Source: Saprospiraceae bacterium (GTDB lineage: Bacteria; Bacteroidota; Bacteroidia; Chitinophagales; Saprospiraceae). From it: a stretch of 64,000 nucleotides of DNA. The notes beneath the pieces are model-generated. The model had not been told where the DNA came from, did no database searches, and was given only the letters and a program-made list of their open reading frames with translations. Every line of letters begins with the position of its first letter. Position 1 is the first letter of the stretch. Where the stretch lies: contig JADJLQ010000001.1 of NCBI GenBank assembly GCA_016709995.1, positions 2,328,001 to 2,392,000 of the forward strand. The letters run 5' to 3'. Of the stretch, positions 9,015-17,884 are shown in pieces. The translations under genes were made by a program, and so were the position numbers.

Positions 9015-9464
9015 ATGCGAATCTTTATGTCATGGCTTATAATATTCACTTTCATTGCTTGTAAGAACAACAAAGAAGAAAAAAAAAGCGATCCTGTTCG
9101 GACTTCAGCTGCCAGTTATTTGACTAATGACGATATTCTCAATCTAAGCAACAGTGCAGATTATGTCGATATGTTGTTTTACCACATGAATATCAGTGTG
9201 AGTCAAAATGATCCTCCTTCCATCCGACAAAGCGTAAACTTCCTCACCGCAAGTGGAAAGCCCTCCAATATGCAATGTCCTCCTATAGGCAGAATCTCCT
9301 TTCTTTCAAAAGGAAAAATCATTAGGGAAGCTGACATTCATTTAAGCCCTGGCTGCAACTATTTTACGATTATAGAAAATAAAGTTTCTTCGGGAACAGT
9401 ATTGATGTCACCGGAAGGGGTAAAATTTTTACAGGCTTTAATTGATAGTTATAAACCTCAATGA
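9015..9464 (+). CDS. Small predicted lipoprotein of unknown function
   Basis: The 149-residue protein has a short hydrophobic leader ending in a lipobox (FTFIAC, Cys at about residue 16) followed by a Lys/Glu-rich linker. This indicates export and lipid anchoring. The mature part holds two Cys (CPP and GCNY), which could form a disulfide, and shows no family I recognise. It lies 13 bases after the beta-barrel gene on the same strand, so a shared envelope role is plausible. It converges on rbfA with a 22-base gap. Confidence 0.7.
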   Translation: MRIFMSWLIIFTFIACKNNKEEKKSDPVRTSAASYLTNDDILNLSNSADYVDMLFYHMNISVSQNDPPSIRQSVNFLTASGKPSNMQCPPIGRISFLSKGKIIREADIHLSPGCNYFTIIENKVSSGTVLMSPEGVKFLQALIDSYKPQ

Positions 9465-9486
9465 GCCCATTGCAGCTCCCATCAGC

Positions 9487-9873
9487 TTAATCCTTCGGGC
9501 TGGTTATTGGGGCTTTGAGTTGATTAGCTTCTAATTTTTGGAAAAGTTCTTCGACGCGGTACATTTCGTCAAGGGTTTCGTCTATAAAGTATTCTATAGC
9601 TGGCATACGACGAAGCTGTTTTCTCAATCTGTGATACATCTCTTGTTTGAGCTTAAAATCATTTTCTTTTATCTGATTCAGCACGGCTTCTTTATCTTCC
9701 ACATTGTATATGCTGAGATAGATACGGGCAAGTTGCAGATCAGTAGCGACTTTTACCTGTGTTACTGTGACCAGTGGCTTATTTCCATAGATGTTAAACC
9801 CCTCCTGGATGAGCACATAAGAAAAATTTCTTAGGATGAGCTCTGATACCTGTTGCTGTCTTTTTGATTCCAT
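9487..9873 (-). CDS. rbfA: Ribosome-binding factor A
   Basis: The 128-residue protein binds the 30S subunit and helps mature the 5' end of 16S rRNA. The KH-like family pattern is present: an N-terminal helix (RQQQVSELILRNFSYVLIQEG), a strand with VTQVKVATDLQLARIYLSIY, a helix containing LRKQLRRMPAIEYFIDETLDE, and a C-terminal helix. Length is normal. A minus-strand TATCTTTG at 9912-9919 is an exact Bacteroidota -7 box about 33 bases ahead of the expected transcription start-to-ATG interval. It is transcribed divergently from recG. Confidence 0.93.
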   Translation of the reverse strand: MESKRQQQVSELILRNFSYVLIQEGFNIYGNKPLVTVTQVKVATDLQLARIYLSIYNVEDKEAVLNQIKENDFKLKQEMYHRLRKQLRRMPAIEYFIDETLDEMYRVEELFQKLEANQLKAPITSPKD

Positions 9874-9911
9874 AGTATTACATTTTAAAGCATTGGTGTG
9901 AGCGTATCCAG

Positions 9912-9919
9912 CAAAGATA
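9912..9919 (-). promoter_or_regulatory. Bacteroidota -7 promoter element for rbfA
   Basis: The minus strand reads TATCTTTG, an exact match to TAnnTTTG. Transcription would start near 9906, about 33 bases before the rbfA ATG. No good TTG -33 element lies at the preferred 18-20 base spacing, so the call is tentative. Confidence 0.4.
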
Positions 9920-10071
9920 CGAGTACCCGAGCCAATAATTTCCTTTCAAATTCATAATGTTATACTCACTATCCGTCTAAAATTTCATACCAATCGACAG
10001 CTCACTGAAACCACAATTTTTATCTTCACACTTATCCGCTATACTTGTGTGAGAAAAACAAAGTACTATTC

Positions 10072-12183
10072 GTGCGATTTACAGTAGATTACCTCGACAG
10101 CCCCATTGAATATCTTAAAGGCGTGGGACCTGCCAAGGCAGCCTTATTACAGACAGAGTTAAATATTTTTACTTTCAGAGACCTGTTATTTGCGTTTCCA
10201 TTCAGGTATATTGACAGATCTATAGTGACCAAAATCAGCCAACTCCAGGAAGATGGAGCTGCAGTCCAAATAAAAGGCAGATTAAGCAACCTCACTTTGT
10301 CAGGTCCTAAATATCAAAAAAGGATTAATGCTAACCTAACCGATGGATCAGGCACTATTCAATTGGTTTGGTTTCAAGGTGCAGCCTGGCTGGAGAAATC
10401 GCTTATACCCGGCGAAGAGTATCTTATCTATGGCAAAGCCAATCGAAGTGGCTATGCATTTTCTATGGCACATCCGGAAATGGAGCTGGTGAAGGATATC
10501 AAACGACTACCGGGTCTCGAACCAGTCTACAACAGCACAGAAAAATTAAATGCTAAAGGACTTGACTCGAGAATGCGACGCAAAAGTATCGCTGGGCTAT
10601 TTGAAAAATTACCTGCCAATGCTTTCCCGGAAACGCTTCCAGCTTATATTATCCAACGGTTCAAGCTTTGTGGCAGCAGTGAATCCTTAAAATGGATTCA
10701 CCTGCCATCTTCTAATATGGAGCTAGATCAGGCCATACTGAGAATAAAATTTGAAGAACTATTTTTTCAACAATTAAAACTGCTCTCAAACAAATCTTAT
10801 CGCAAGCAACATGCTAAAGGGCCGATCTTCAAGGTAGTAGGTCAATTATTTAATGAGTTTTTCCATCAACATCTCCAATTCGAACTGACCAATGCACAGA
10901 AACGGGTAATCAAAGAAATCAGGAATGATACTGGGGGCGGAATTCAAATGAATAGGCTTTTGCAAGGAGATGTGGGCTCCGGTAAGACGATAGTCGCTTT
11001 GATGGTCATGTTACTTGCATTGGACAATGGATACCAGGCTTGTCTCATGGCGCCTACCGAAATACTCGCTCAGCAGCATTTTGTATCTATAGGGAAGGCG
11101 TTGTCGGGACTAGGCATTCAAATAGGTTTATTGACTGGCAGCATTAAAGGCAATAAAAGAAAAGCAGTGCTTCAGTCATTGGTAGAAGGAGAACTGAAGA
11201 TTCTGATAGGCACTCATGCTTTATTGGAGGAACCTGTGCAATTTAGCAATCTTGGCCTGGCAGTCATAGACGAACAACATCGCTTTGGAGTAGCGCAAAG
11301 AGCCAATCTATGGCAGAAAAACCAAACTGTTTTACCTCATATCCTGGTGATGACAGCTACTCCCATTCCCCGGACATTGAGTATGGTATATTATGGAGAT
11401 CTTGATATAAGTGTCATAGATCAATTACCTCCCGGCAGGAAACCCATTAAAACCATGCAATTCAATGAAAAAAGCCGCCCACAGGTCCATCAATTTCTAC
11501 GAGACCAAATTCAAAAAGGAAGACAGGTATATATCGTGTACCCGTTGATCGATGAATCTGAAAAACTGGATCTCAAAGATCTTCAGAACGGTTATGAGTC
11601 TCTTTTGTTTCATTTCCCTAGGCCAGCTTATCAAATCAGTATACTTCATGGACGCATGAAATCGAATGACAAGGACACAGAGATGGTGAGATTTAGCCAG
11701 GGAAAAACGAATATCCTGGTCGCCACCACGGTCATAGAAGTGGGTGTCGATGTACCCAACGCCAGTGTCATGGTGATTGAAAATGCTGAGCGCTTTGGTC
11801 TGTCCCAGTTGCATCAACTGCGAGGTAGAGTTGGCAGAGGAGCCGATCAATCATTTTGTATATTGATGACGGGATATAAACAATCCGAGACCGCAAGGAA
11901 AAGAATAAAAACAATGTGTGACACCACCGACGGGTTTAAGATCGCCGAAGTCGATCTTGAGCTGAGAGGGCCTGGTGAAATAGAGGGAACCCGGCAGAGT
12001 GGCGGCATTGAATTTAAATTGGTCAATCTCTCATCGGATCTAGGTATACTCCAAGATGTACAAAATCTTCTGATCAAAATACTGGAGCATGATCCTGCGC
12101 TCAAACATCCTGAAAATTCACTTTTATTAGACTACCTGGTTAAAGAACATATTAATGACCCGGGATGGAGTAAAATATCTTAA
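10072..12183 (+). CDS. recG: ATP-dependent DNA helicase RecG
   Basis: The protein has about 703 residues. RecG remodels stalled replication forks and Holliday junctions. It begins with the family start SPIEYLKGVGPAKAALL, followed by a wedge/OB domain, then helicase domain 1 with Walker A GDVGSGKT and DEQH box, and domain 2 with TATPIPRTL, the ARFGLSQLHQLRGRVGRG-type block and a C-terminal GPGEIEGTRQSG. The protein start is uncertain. I chose GTG at 10072 because a -7-like TATACTTG at 10040-10047 would place the transcript start near 10054. A TTG at 10045 would then lie inside the promoter. No ATG is suitably placed. Confidence 0.93.
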   Translation: MRFTVDYLDSPIEYLKGVGPAKAALLQTELNIFTFRDLLFAFPFRYIDRSIVTKISQLQEDGAAVQIKGRLSNLTLSGPKYQKRINANLTDGSGTIQLVWFQGAAWLEKSLIPGEEYLIYGKANRSGYAFSMAHPEMELVKDIKRLPGLEPVYNSTEKLNAKGLDSRMRRKSIAGLFEKLPANAFPETLPAYIIQRFKLCGSSESLKWIHLPSSNMELDQAILRIKFEELFFQQLKLLSNKSYRKQHAKGPIFKVVGQLFNEFFHQHLQFELTNAQKRVIKEIRNDTGGGIQMNRLLQGDVGSGKTIVALMVMLLALDNGYQACLMAPTEILAQQHFVSIGKALSGLGIQIGLLTGSIKGNKRKAVLQSLVEGELKILIGTHALLEEPVQFSNLGLAVIDEQHRFGVAQRANLWQKNQTVLPHILVMTATPIPRTLSMVYYGDLDISVIDQLPPGRKPIKTMQFNEKSRPQVHQFLRDQIQKGRQVYIVYPLIDESEKLDLKDLQNGYESLLFHFPRPAYQISILHGRMKSNDKDTEMVRFSQGKTNILVATTVIEVGVDVPNASVMVIENAERFGLSQLHQLRGRVGRGADQSFCILMTGYKQSETARKRIKTMCDTTDGFKIAEVDLELRGPGEIEGTRQSGGIEFKLVNLSSDLGILQDVQNLLIKILEHDPALKHPENSLLLDYLVKEHINDPGWSKIS

Positions 12184-12229
12184 AAGCTTTATCTGTCGTT
12201 GAATATTATAATTTGATAGATTTTATAGT

Positions 12230-12258
12230 TTGCTGAGCCTTGACGCACCTTAATTTTG
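12230..12258 (+). promoter_or_regulatory. Bacteroidota-type promoter
   Basis: A TTG at 12230-12232 is followed after 18 bases by TAATTTTG at 12251-12258, an exact TAnnTTTG box. Transcription is expected near 12264, about 19 bases ahead of the ATG at 12283. Confidence 0.6.
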
Positions 12259-12282
12259 TGAATATCAATAAATCATATCATT

Positions 12283-12654
12283 ATGGCAAGATCATATAAA
12301 ACCACCGGTTGCTTTAGATTTGTTCTTTTTATTGTTATATTAGCACCATTGGCATACCTGGGAGCTTCTTATTATAACGGCCAGGATGGTGTCCAAAACA
12401 TAAAGAATTTTTTCTCAAAAGCAAAAACCACTATAGGTTTGGGTACGGATATCGAGAAATCTTCCACTCCTAATGCAACTACCTCCACTACACCATCTTT
12501 GCCTGCTGCGACAGAAGCTGAAATAACCAATTACAAATCCACGATCAGCATCAAAGACCAGGAACTCAACGCACTCATCAAGGAAAACCTTGACCTCAAA
12601 CTCAAACTGCAGGAATGCGAAAATAAAATCAAAATACCCGAGGCATTGAAATAG
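12283..12654 (+). CDS. Membrane-anchored coiled-coil protein of unknown function
   Basis: The 123-residue protein has one N-terminal membrane helix (about residues 12-28, FVLFIVILAPLAYLGASYY), a Thr/Ser/Pro-rich linker (about 60-85) and a C-terminal predicted coiled coil (ISIKDQELNALIKENLDLKLKLQECENKI). The layout suggests an inner-membrane anchor with the coil on one side, but I recognise no family. It has its own promoter and is followed 86 bases later by the dehydrogenase gene. The start is well set by the promoter. Confidence 0.7.
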   Translation: MARSYKTTGCFRFVLFIVILAPLAYLGASYYNGQDGVQNIKNFFSKAKTTIGLGTDIEKSSTPNATTSTTPSLPAATEAEITNYKSTISIKDQELNALIKENLDLKLKLQECENKIKIPEALK

Positions 12655-12740
12655 GTTTAGATATCACTGATTGGGCAAAATTATGATTTTTGGTTTTGCT
12701 TAAATAACTCGTTATTTGCATTCCTAAAAAGTAAAAACAT

Positions 12741-13685
12741 ATGCATAAAAGAGTATTAGCCAATGATGGCATAGAGATTGATGGCAAGTTGGCTTTGGAA
12801 GCAGCAGGTTTTGAAGTCGTGACAGCTAAGGTAGATCAAGCAGACCTTGTTCAGGCTTTAAAGGATTACGAAATTCTTATCGTACGCAGTGCTACCAAAG
12901 TAAGAAAAGAACTTATAGACGCTTGTCCCAATATCAAGATCGTCGCTCGTGGAGGTGTAGGAATGGACAATATAGATGTTGAGTATGCCCGTAGCAAAGG
13001 TATCCAGGTCATCAATACTCCTAATGCCTCCTCCAGGGCTGTAGCGGAATTGGCTTTGGCGCATATGTTTTCCCTGAGCAGAATGTTACAGCTGTCAAAT
13101 GACCAAATGAGAAAAGATGGTGCTGATTTTGGGGCTTTAAAGAAAAAATATTCAGCTGGCACTCAATTGGCTGGCAAAACATTAGGTATCATTGGCTTTG
13201 GCAGGATAGGACAGGAATTGGCCAAAATGGCCCTGGGAATAGGGATGAAGGTCGTTGCAGTAGACCCATTGATTTCGTCTGCAACTTTAAAAATATCCAT
13301 AGGCAGCCATGAAATGTCACTTGAATTACCTACCTCCTCTATGGAAACCTTGCTGACTGAGTCAGATTATATTTCTTTGCACGTACCTTCCAGTCAAAAG
13401 CCAATATTAGGCAAAGAAGAAATGGCCAAAATGAAAAAAGGTGCCTGTATCATCAACACAGCCCGCGGTGGAGTGATCGATGAAGAGGCATTGGTTGAAT
13501 CCCTACAATCGGGCCATTTAGGCGGGGCGGGTGTGGACGCATTTATCAATGAGCCTACTCCTAGTGCGGCTATATTGTCTAATCCACTTATCTCAGTCAG
13601 CCCTCATATCGGTGGCTCAACCGCTGAAGCGCAGTCTGCTATCGGCTTGGAATTGGCTGAAAAGATTACTGCTGCTTACAAATAA
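12741..13685 (+). CDS. serA: SerA-like D-3-phosphoglycerate dehydrogenase (2-hydroxyacid dehydrogenase)
   Basis: This 314-residue NAD-dependent dehydrogenase belongs to the D-isomer-specific 2-hydroxyacid family. It has the Rossmann motif GIIGFGRIGQELAKMA, the substrate/catalytic Arg region NTARGGVIDEEAL, and the SerA-type catalytic His block SPHIGGSTAEAQ near the end. The SerA-like GGSTAEAQ block favours phosphoglycerate dehydrogenase, the first step of serine synthesis. The ACT regulatory domain is absent, so this is the short form. serC, encoding the next enzyme, lies at 28064-29140 but not in the same operon. Transcription ends at a strong hairpin at 13705-13750. Confidence 0.85.
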   Translation: MHKRVLANDGIEIDGKLALEAAGFEVVTAKVDQADLVQALKDYEILIVRSATKVRKELIDACPNIKIVARGGVGMDNIDVEYARSKGIQVINTPNASSRAVAELALAHMFSLSRMLQLSNDQMRKDGADFGALKKKYSAGTQLAGKTLGIIGFGRIGQELAKMALGIGMKVVAVDPLISSATLKISIGSHEMSLELPTSSMETLLTESDYISLHVPSSQKPILGKEEMAKMKKGACIINTARGGVIDEEALVESLQSGHLGGAGVDAFINEPTPSAAILSNPLISVSPHIGGSTAEAQSAIGLELAEKITAAYK

Positions 13686-13704
13686 TCGGTTTTAAAACCT
13701 AATA

Positions 13705-13750
13705 GCCATAAAAAAAGCCTGAGTGCATGCACCCAGGCTTTTTTTATGGC
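13705..13750. terminator. Bidirectional rho-independent terminator
   Basis: Two perfectly complementary 17-base arms (13705-13721 and 13734-13750) enclose a 12-base loop. Each arm contains a GC-rich CAGGC/GCCTG core and a run of seven A or T. Because the run is present on both strands, the hairpin can end the serA-like gene (plus) and the FKBP gene (minus), which converge here. Confidence 0.9.
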
Positions 13751-13767
13751 CTATTTTTCTCAAGATC

Positions 13768-14361
13768 TTATTTCAATACTTTGACAAGTTCCATATCAAA
13801 CGCCATTACGGAATTGGGCGGAATAGCTCCAGGAAAACCTCTTTCGCCATAGGCAAGACCGGATGGTACCAATATTTTCAATTTTGCACCCGGCTTCATC
13901 AATTGAAGGGCCTCAGTCCAACCTTTGATGACTGCAGTGAGTTCAGTATCATAAGGAGCATTTCTTTTATAGGAAGAGTCAAATTCTCTGCCATCGAGAA
14001 AATACCCACGATAATGAACAGAAGCTCTGTCTTTGATGGTCGGTGGGGTACCGCTACCCTCTTTCTCCACCACATAATACAATCCTGAGGCTGTCCTCGT
14101 CACATCCAGGTTGTTTTTAGCTGCATATTCCAACAGGATGTTCTGATCTTTATCTGCTTGAGTAACAGGAGATGCGATCAATCCCGATTTTAATTTAGCA
14201 CCTAATTCGCTGGCCCATATATCCGCTTCAGGAGCCTGAGTGGCCGCAGCAGGAGCAGTAGAAGGAGTATTGGATGGAGTTTCCATAATTGTTTCAGTTT
14301 TTTTATTCTGACAAGAGATTGTCAAAATGGCTAAGAAAATGATGAGGCTATTTTTTAACAT
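13768..14361 (-). CDS. FKBP-type peptidyl-prolyl isomerase, lipoprotein
   Basis: The protein has about 197 residues from the ATG at 14361. A longer reading would need a TTG at 14382. The signal peptide ends in a lipobox (LTISC). An Ala/Pro/Thr-rich linker follows, then a helical stretch and a complete FKBP domain: VHYRGYFLDGREFDSSYKR, WTEALQLMKPGAKLKILVP, AYGERGFPGAIPPNSVMAFDMEL. It is expected to catalyse proline isomerisation and assist folding in the periplasm, anchored by lipid. It is transcribed divergently from thioredoxin and ends at the shared hairpin. Confidence 0.9.
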   Translation of the reverse strand: MLKNSLIIFLAILTISCQNKKTETIMETPSNTPSTAPAAATQAPEADIWASELGAKLKSGLIASPVTQADKDQNILLEYAAKNNLDVTRTASGLYYVVEKEGSGTPPTIKDRASVHYRGYFLDGREFDSSYKRNAPYDTELTAVIKGWTEALQLMKPGAKLKILVPSGLAYGERGFPGAIPPNSVMAFDMELVKVLK

Positions 14362-14437
14362 GTTAATAAAATTTGAATGCAAAAATCTTCTTTTATCCGG
14401 AGAACTTCATGCACATAATATTCGTTGACAAATTATT

Positions 14438-14743
14438 ATGCAATTCATACAATTAATCGCTCAGGACATTCCTGTCATCATCGACTTTCATGCTGAATGG
14501 TGTGGTCCTTGTAAAATGATGGCGCCCATGCTTGAGAAAGTCAAAGAAGAATTTGACGATAAGATCAAGATATATAAGATCGACATCGACAAAAACCGAA
14601 CGCTGGCTGATAAATATCAGGTGCAGGCGGTCCCTACCCTCATGATCTTTCGCAAAGGAAAATTACAATGGAGAGTGTCGGGAGTTCCATCCATGCATGA
14701 GTTAAAAACACATATCAATAGTTCGATAGGACAGCCGGTCTAA
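14438..14743 (+). CDS. trxA: Thioredoxin
   Basis: This 101-residue single-domain thioredoxin has the active site WCGPCK (Cys22, Cys25), the conserved cis-proline region AVPTLMIF and a C-terminal helix. There is no signal peptide, so it is likely cytoplasmic. It acts as a general disulfide reductant. The protein starts somewhat shorter than E. coli TrxA, as in many Bacteroidota copies. It converges with the TPR lipoprotein gene with only two bases between the stop codons. Confidence 0.9.
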   Translation: MQFIQLIAQDIPVIIDFHAEWCGPCKMMAPMLEKVKEEFDDKIKIYKIDIDKNRTLADKYQVQAVPTLMIFRKGKLQWRVSGVPSMHELKTHINSSIGQPV

Positions 14744-14745
14744 TT

Positions 14746-16188
14746 TTACTTAATAGTCCTGACAATAGTAGTTTCCTGGATCCAGCAACCGACCTTGATG
14801 GTCGAACCCGGTTCAATCACCCGTTGAAAAATATCCTCCCTGGTGGGCATATACTGATTGTATTGATTGATGAGTTTGTTGGCTTCGCTAGCTGAGGAAG
14901 GATCGATTGACTTAGCATAGTTCCACTTATCTATGGCTGGCCACACTACCATCTGGCTTTCATATCCTCGGCCAGGGCCACATAAGGGACCACTGGAAGC
15001 GTATAGTTTGCCAATGTTGATATAGGGTTCTCCCCATCCTGGCTTAAGATTGGCAGCCACCAAAGACCATCGTCGGGATTCAGGGAAATTTCTCAGGTTG
15101 CCATAATAAATTCTTGAGATGATCATGCTCAATTCAGCTTTGCGATTATTGTCTTCCGTTTCATCGATCGCTGTTTTGAACAACTCTATCGCTTGCCTAT
15201 AATTTCCATCATTTAATACTTCAATGGCTTTGCTCATCGAAGATTGTTTTACTTCGACGACTGCTGGCTTACAATTAAGGTCCCTTGCAGCCTTCAGGGC
15301 AAGTATACCTTCATCCGTGTCCGGACATTTGGCCCATCGGAGTCGACCAAAGGTCGTGTTGATGGCATCACAGTCTGCAGGAGCAGCTTCAAAATCTTTA
15401 AAATATTTGTTTTTGTAATAAGCACAATCATAAAAATCTTCCACTCCTTCCATATCGGCCAGGCGGGCTGGCACATAATCATTGATAGCGTTCCAGGGGT
15501 CACATTCTTTGGGAGTCTTGCAGTTTTTGAGTCCATTTTCCAGGATTTGCCGCACCTGAGTAGCATACTTTTGAGTCTCAGCAAGGGTAATTTTGCTTTC
15601 CAAAAATTGTTGAATCAATAAGGCTGTGAATGGGTTGAGGATAAAATAATCCGCTTTCAATCCATCTTTATCCAAAGCCTTTCTAAATAACGCAAAAATG
15701 GAATCATCGCTGGCATATCCGGGAAATGAATAATAATATTGAAATGCTTTTTGAGCATCGACATTGGCCCCTGTAGGGTAACATTTGGCAATCTGGTCAT
15801 ACAAATCCAGCACCTTATTGACATAATCTCTTTTTAAGGTAGTATCATGGGCTTCTTCGAAAAATTTGGTATAGATCCTTATCCCGTCATCGAAGACCGT
15901 AGATCTTTTGCCGTCAGCTGCCGGAGCTACTGCAAATACTTTTTTCCAGCCTTCAAAAGCTTTGGTATAATTATTTGCTTTAATGGCATCCCGATATAAT
16001 ATGTATTCACTGGTGACATCGTCCTGGTTAGGTAAAGTGAGCCAATTAGGGCACGGACTTAAATTGCTCATGTCTATAGTCTGAGATCCCGGCTGGGGCA
16101 CGGAAGCCTCAGGTGCAGGCAAGCTGGATTTTGGCGAACAGGATGCTATGAATATAAGGCTGCATGTGATCAAAAATAATCGAGTCAT
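14746..16188 (-). CDS. TPR-like lipoprotein, paralogue of the upstream gene
   Basis: The protein has about 480 residues from the ATG at 16188. The signal peptide has a lipobox (FIASC). The longer reading from 16245 would bury the signal peptide. The protein is helical with TPR-like segments, including an N-terminal unit with WKKVFAVAPAADGKRSTVF and a C-terminal unit (ALEVLNDGNYRQAIELFKTAID-type pattern). Several Cys are present. The C-terminus (GCWIQETTIVRTIK) mirrors the paralogue at 16435-17856. The role is unknown. TPR lipoproteins of this type are probably envelope scaffold proteins. A 246-base gap with a hairpin separates it from its paralogue. Confidence 0.82.
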   Translation of the reverse strand: MTRLFLITCSLIFIASCSPKSSLPAPEASVPQPGSQTIDMSNLSPCPNWLTLPNQDDVTSEYILYRDAIKANNYTKAFEGWKKVFAVAPAADGKRSTVFDDGIRIYTKFFEEAHDTTLKRDYVNKVLDLYDQIAKCYPTGANVDAQKAFQYYYSFPGYASDDSIFALFRKALDKDGLKADYFILNPFTALLIQQFLESKITLAETQKYATQVRQILENGLKNCKTPKECDPWNAINDYVPARLADMEGVEDFYDCAYYKNKYFKDFEAAPADCDAINTTFGRLRWAKCPDTDEGILALKAARDLNCKPAVVEVKQSSMSKAIEVLNDGNYRQAIELFKTAIDETEDNNRKAELSMIISRIYYGNLRNFPESRRWSLVAANLKPGWGEPYINIGKLYASSGPLCGPGRGYESQMVVWPAIDKWNYAKSIDPSSASEANKLINQYNQYMPTREDIFQRVIEPGSTIKVGCWIQETTIVRTIK

Positions 16189-16374
16189 GGTGGTCAAATT
16201 TCGAATGATCTGAATTGGATAGGCTGTAAAAATACAAAAGCTCACCTATAATGATGATTTCGTCTTAGTTTTTGGTGTAAATCCAAGTAAAACCCTAACA
16301 GTTATTCAACGAGAATCAATAATACAAGTCAAACCTAGAGATCTAACCCTTACCATACGACTCATGCCTCCAAA

Positions 16375-16411
16375 CAAAAAAGCCCCACTATATCTGATGA
16401 GGCTCTCTTTT
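16375..16411 (-). terminator. Rho-independent terminator after the TPR gene
   Basis: On the minus strand AGCCTC (16404-16399) can pair with GGGGCT (16386-16381), with one G-T pair, and a T-run (16380-16376) follows. It lies 24 bases after the stop of the 16435-17856 gene. It may separate expression of the two paralogues. Confidence 0.55.
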
Positions 16412-16434
16412 TATGATATTTTAAACTAGCTGGC

Positions 16435-17856
16435 TTAAGACTTGTATCTCAACCTTACAGTCTCGCCAATCCAGCAAGGCACATTCAAACTCGCTCCTTC
16501 TTTCATTCCTTTCATAAATCCCTCAGCCTTGTCAGGCATGTATGCAGAGATACGACCGATTCTGGCATTCGCATCATCGCTCATAGAAGGATCAGTAGCT
16601 TTGGCGTATTGGTATTTGTCTATAGCGGCCAGGATCGCAAGGCTGGTGACCCATGCATCTCCACAATTATTGGCACCACCTACATACATGTCTCCAATAA
16701 GTAAATAAGGTGCTCCCCAGTTGGGCTTTAAACCAGCCGCTCTTCTGGCTGTTTCCCTGGCGGCACCAGGTTGGCCAAGTTTGCGGTATTGGATGGAAGC
16801 AATAGATAAAACTAACTCACCTTTTTCACTGTTGTTTTCAGCTGAATCTACAGCTTCTTTGTATTTTTCTATTGCGCCATTAAAATCGCCTGCATCCATC
16901 AGCTTCTGAGCCATATAGACCGGATTGTTGGCTTCGAACTCAGCTTTTCTTTTAGCATTTTCCTCCGCTACGATTTTCTCAAACTTGGTTTTTAATTCAA
17001 TCATAAGAGGATCTTCAGCACCACAACCTTTTGACGAAAGCCTATTGAATACATCTTTTATGACTTCATGGCTTTCGGCGTCTTTTTGATACTCTGGAAT
17101 CAATTTTTCTTTAAAATATTCACAATCGAATATATAGTCTTCAATCTCTCCAAATTTGGCATTGGCATATGTCAATGCGTCTTTGTAGTAGGAAGAATAT
17201 TTTTTGTTATTGGCGATATTGTATTCTCCAATCTCATTGACCTTATTGTATATATCCCGGGTAGCTTCTTTAGACAATTCTTTATTCAAAAACTGATACA
17301 CCGCTACATCAGCATATGGAGTGATAATGGTGTATAATGCATTTTTACCTCCAAGAGCAGCACTTTCGTCCAATACTTTGAGGAGATCTTTGTAAGGAGA
17401 ACGGAGTGAATAATACATATCGTAAGCTTCCTGGGCTTTGATGTCAGAGATTTTTTGTTTGAGGCAGTTTTCATCATTACAGCCGGCAATCTTGATGACT
17501 TTGGCATTATAACAATCAATCATACCTGCATAAAGTTGGTGGATCTTTTGTACAGCAGCTTCTTTTTTAGCAGCGTCAGTTTCTTTTTCAAAAATGGATT
17601 TGTAGATGAGGATCCCGTCAGAATAATGCCAATCACGATTGCCATCGGCCGCCGGAGCAATACTAAATGCTTTTTCCCAATTAGGCATTGCTTCTAAAAA
17701 TTTTCCAGCTTTTAAGGCATCCCGGTACAAAGTATGTGCAGTCTCAGCCTCATCCTTTTTAGGTGAATTATTCCAAGTAGAGCAAGATTGAGCATTTGCA
17801 TCAGCCACCAGAGCTATAAAAGCAAAAAACAATGGTAAATACAAAGAGTTTTTCAT
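16435..17856 (-). CDS. Exported TPR-like protein, paralogue of 14746-16188
   Basis: The 473-residue protein has a signal peptide (about residues 1-22, cleaved after ANA) and no lipobox, unlike its paralogue. An N-terminal unit contains WEKAFSIAPAADGNRDW, a central helical region follows, and a C-terminal TPR-like array contains LMDAGDFNGAIEKYKEAVDSAEN. The end (VPCWIGETVRLRYKS) matches the paralogue. Both are probably periplasmic or outer-membrane-associated scaffold proteins, but the function is unknown. It is 28 bases downstream of the outer-membrane protein gene and probably shares its transcript. Confidence 0.82.
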   Translation of the reverse strand: MKNSLYLPLFFAFIALVADANAQSCSTWNNSPKKDEAETAHTLYRDALKAGKFLEAMPNWEKAFSIAPAADGNRDWHYSDGILIYKSIFEKETDAAKKEAAVQKIHQLYAGMIDCYNAKVIKIAGCNDENCLKQKISDIKAQEAYDMYYSLRSPYKDLLKVLDESAALGGKNALYTIITPYADVAVYQFLNKELSKEATRDIYNKVNEIGEYNIANNKKYSSYYKDALTYANAKFGEIEDYIFDCEYFKEKLIPEYQKDAESHEVIKDVFNRLSSKGCGAEDPLMIELKTKFEKIVAEENAKRKAEFEANNPVYMAQKLMDAGDFNGAIEKYKEAVDSAENNSEKGELVLSIASIQYRKLGQPGAARETARRAAGLKPNWGAPYLLIGDMYVGGANNCGDAWVTSLAILAAIDKYQYAKATDPSMSDDANARIGRISAYMPDKAEGFMKGMKEGASLNVPCWIGETVRLRYKS

Positions 17857-17884
17857 TTTCGTTTGATATATTTAATTTAAAGTT

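Noticed and set aside
10045..10071. TTG at 10045 as the recG start
   Set aside because: It lies within a -7-like element and upstream of the likely transcript start. The GTG at 10072 fits better, though this is not proven.
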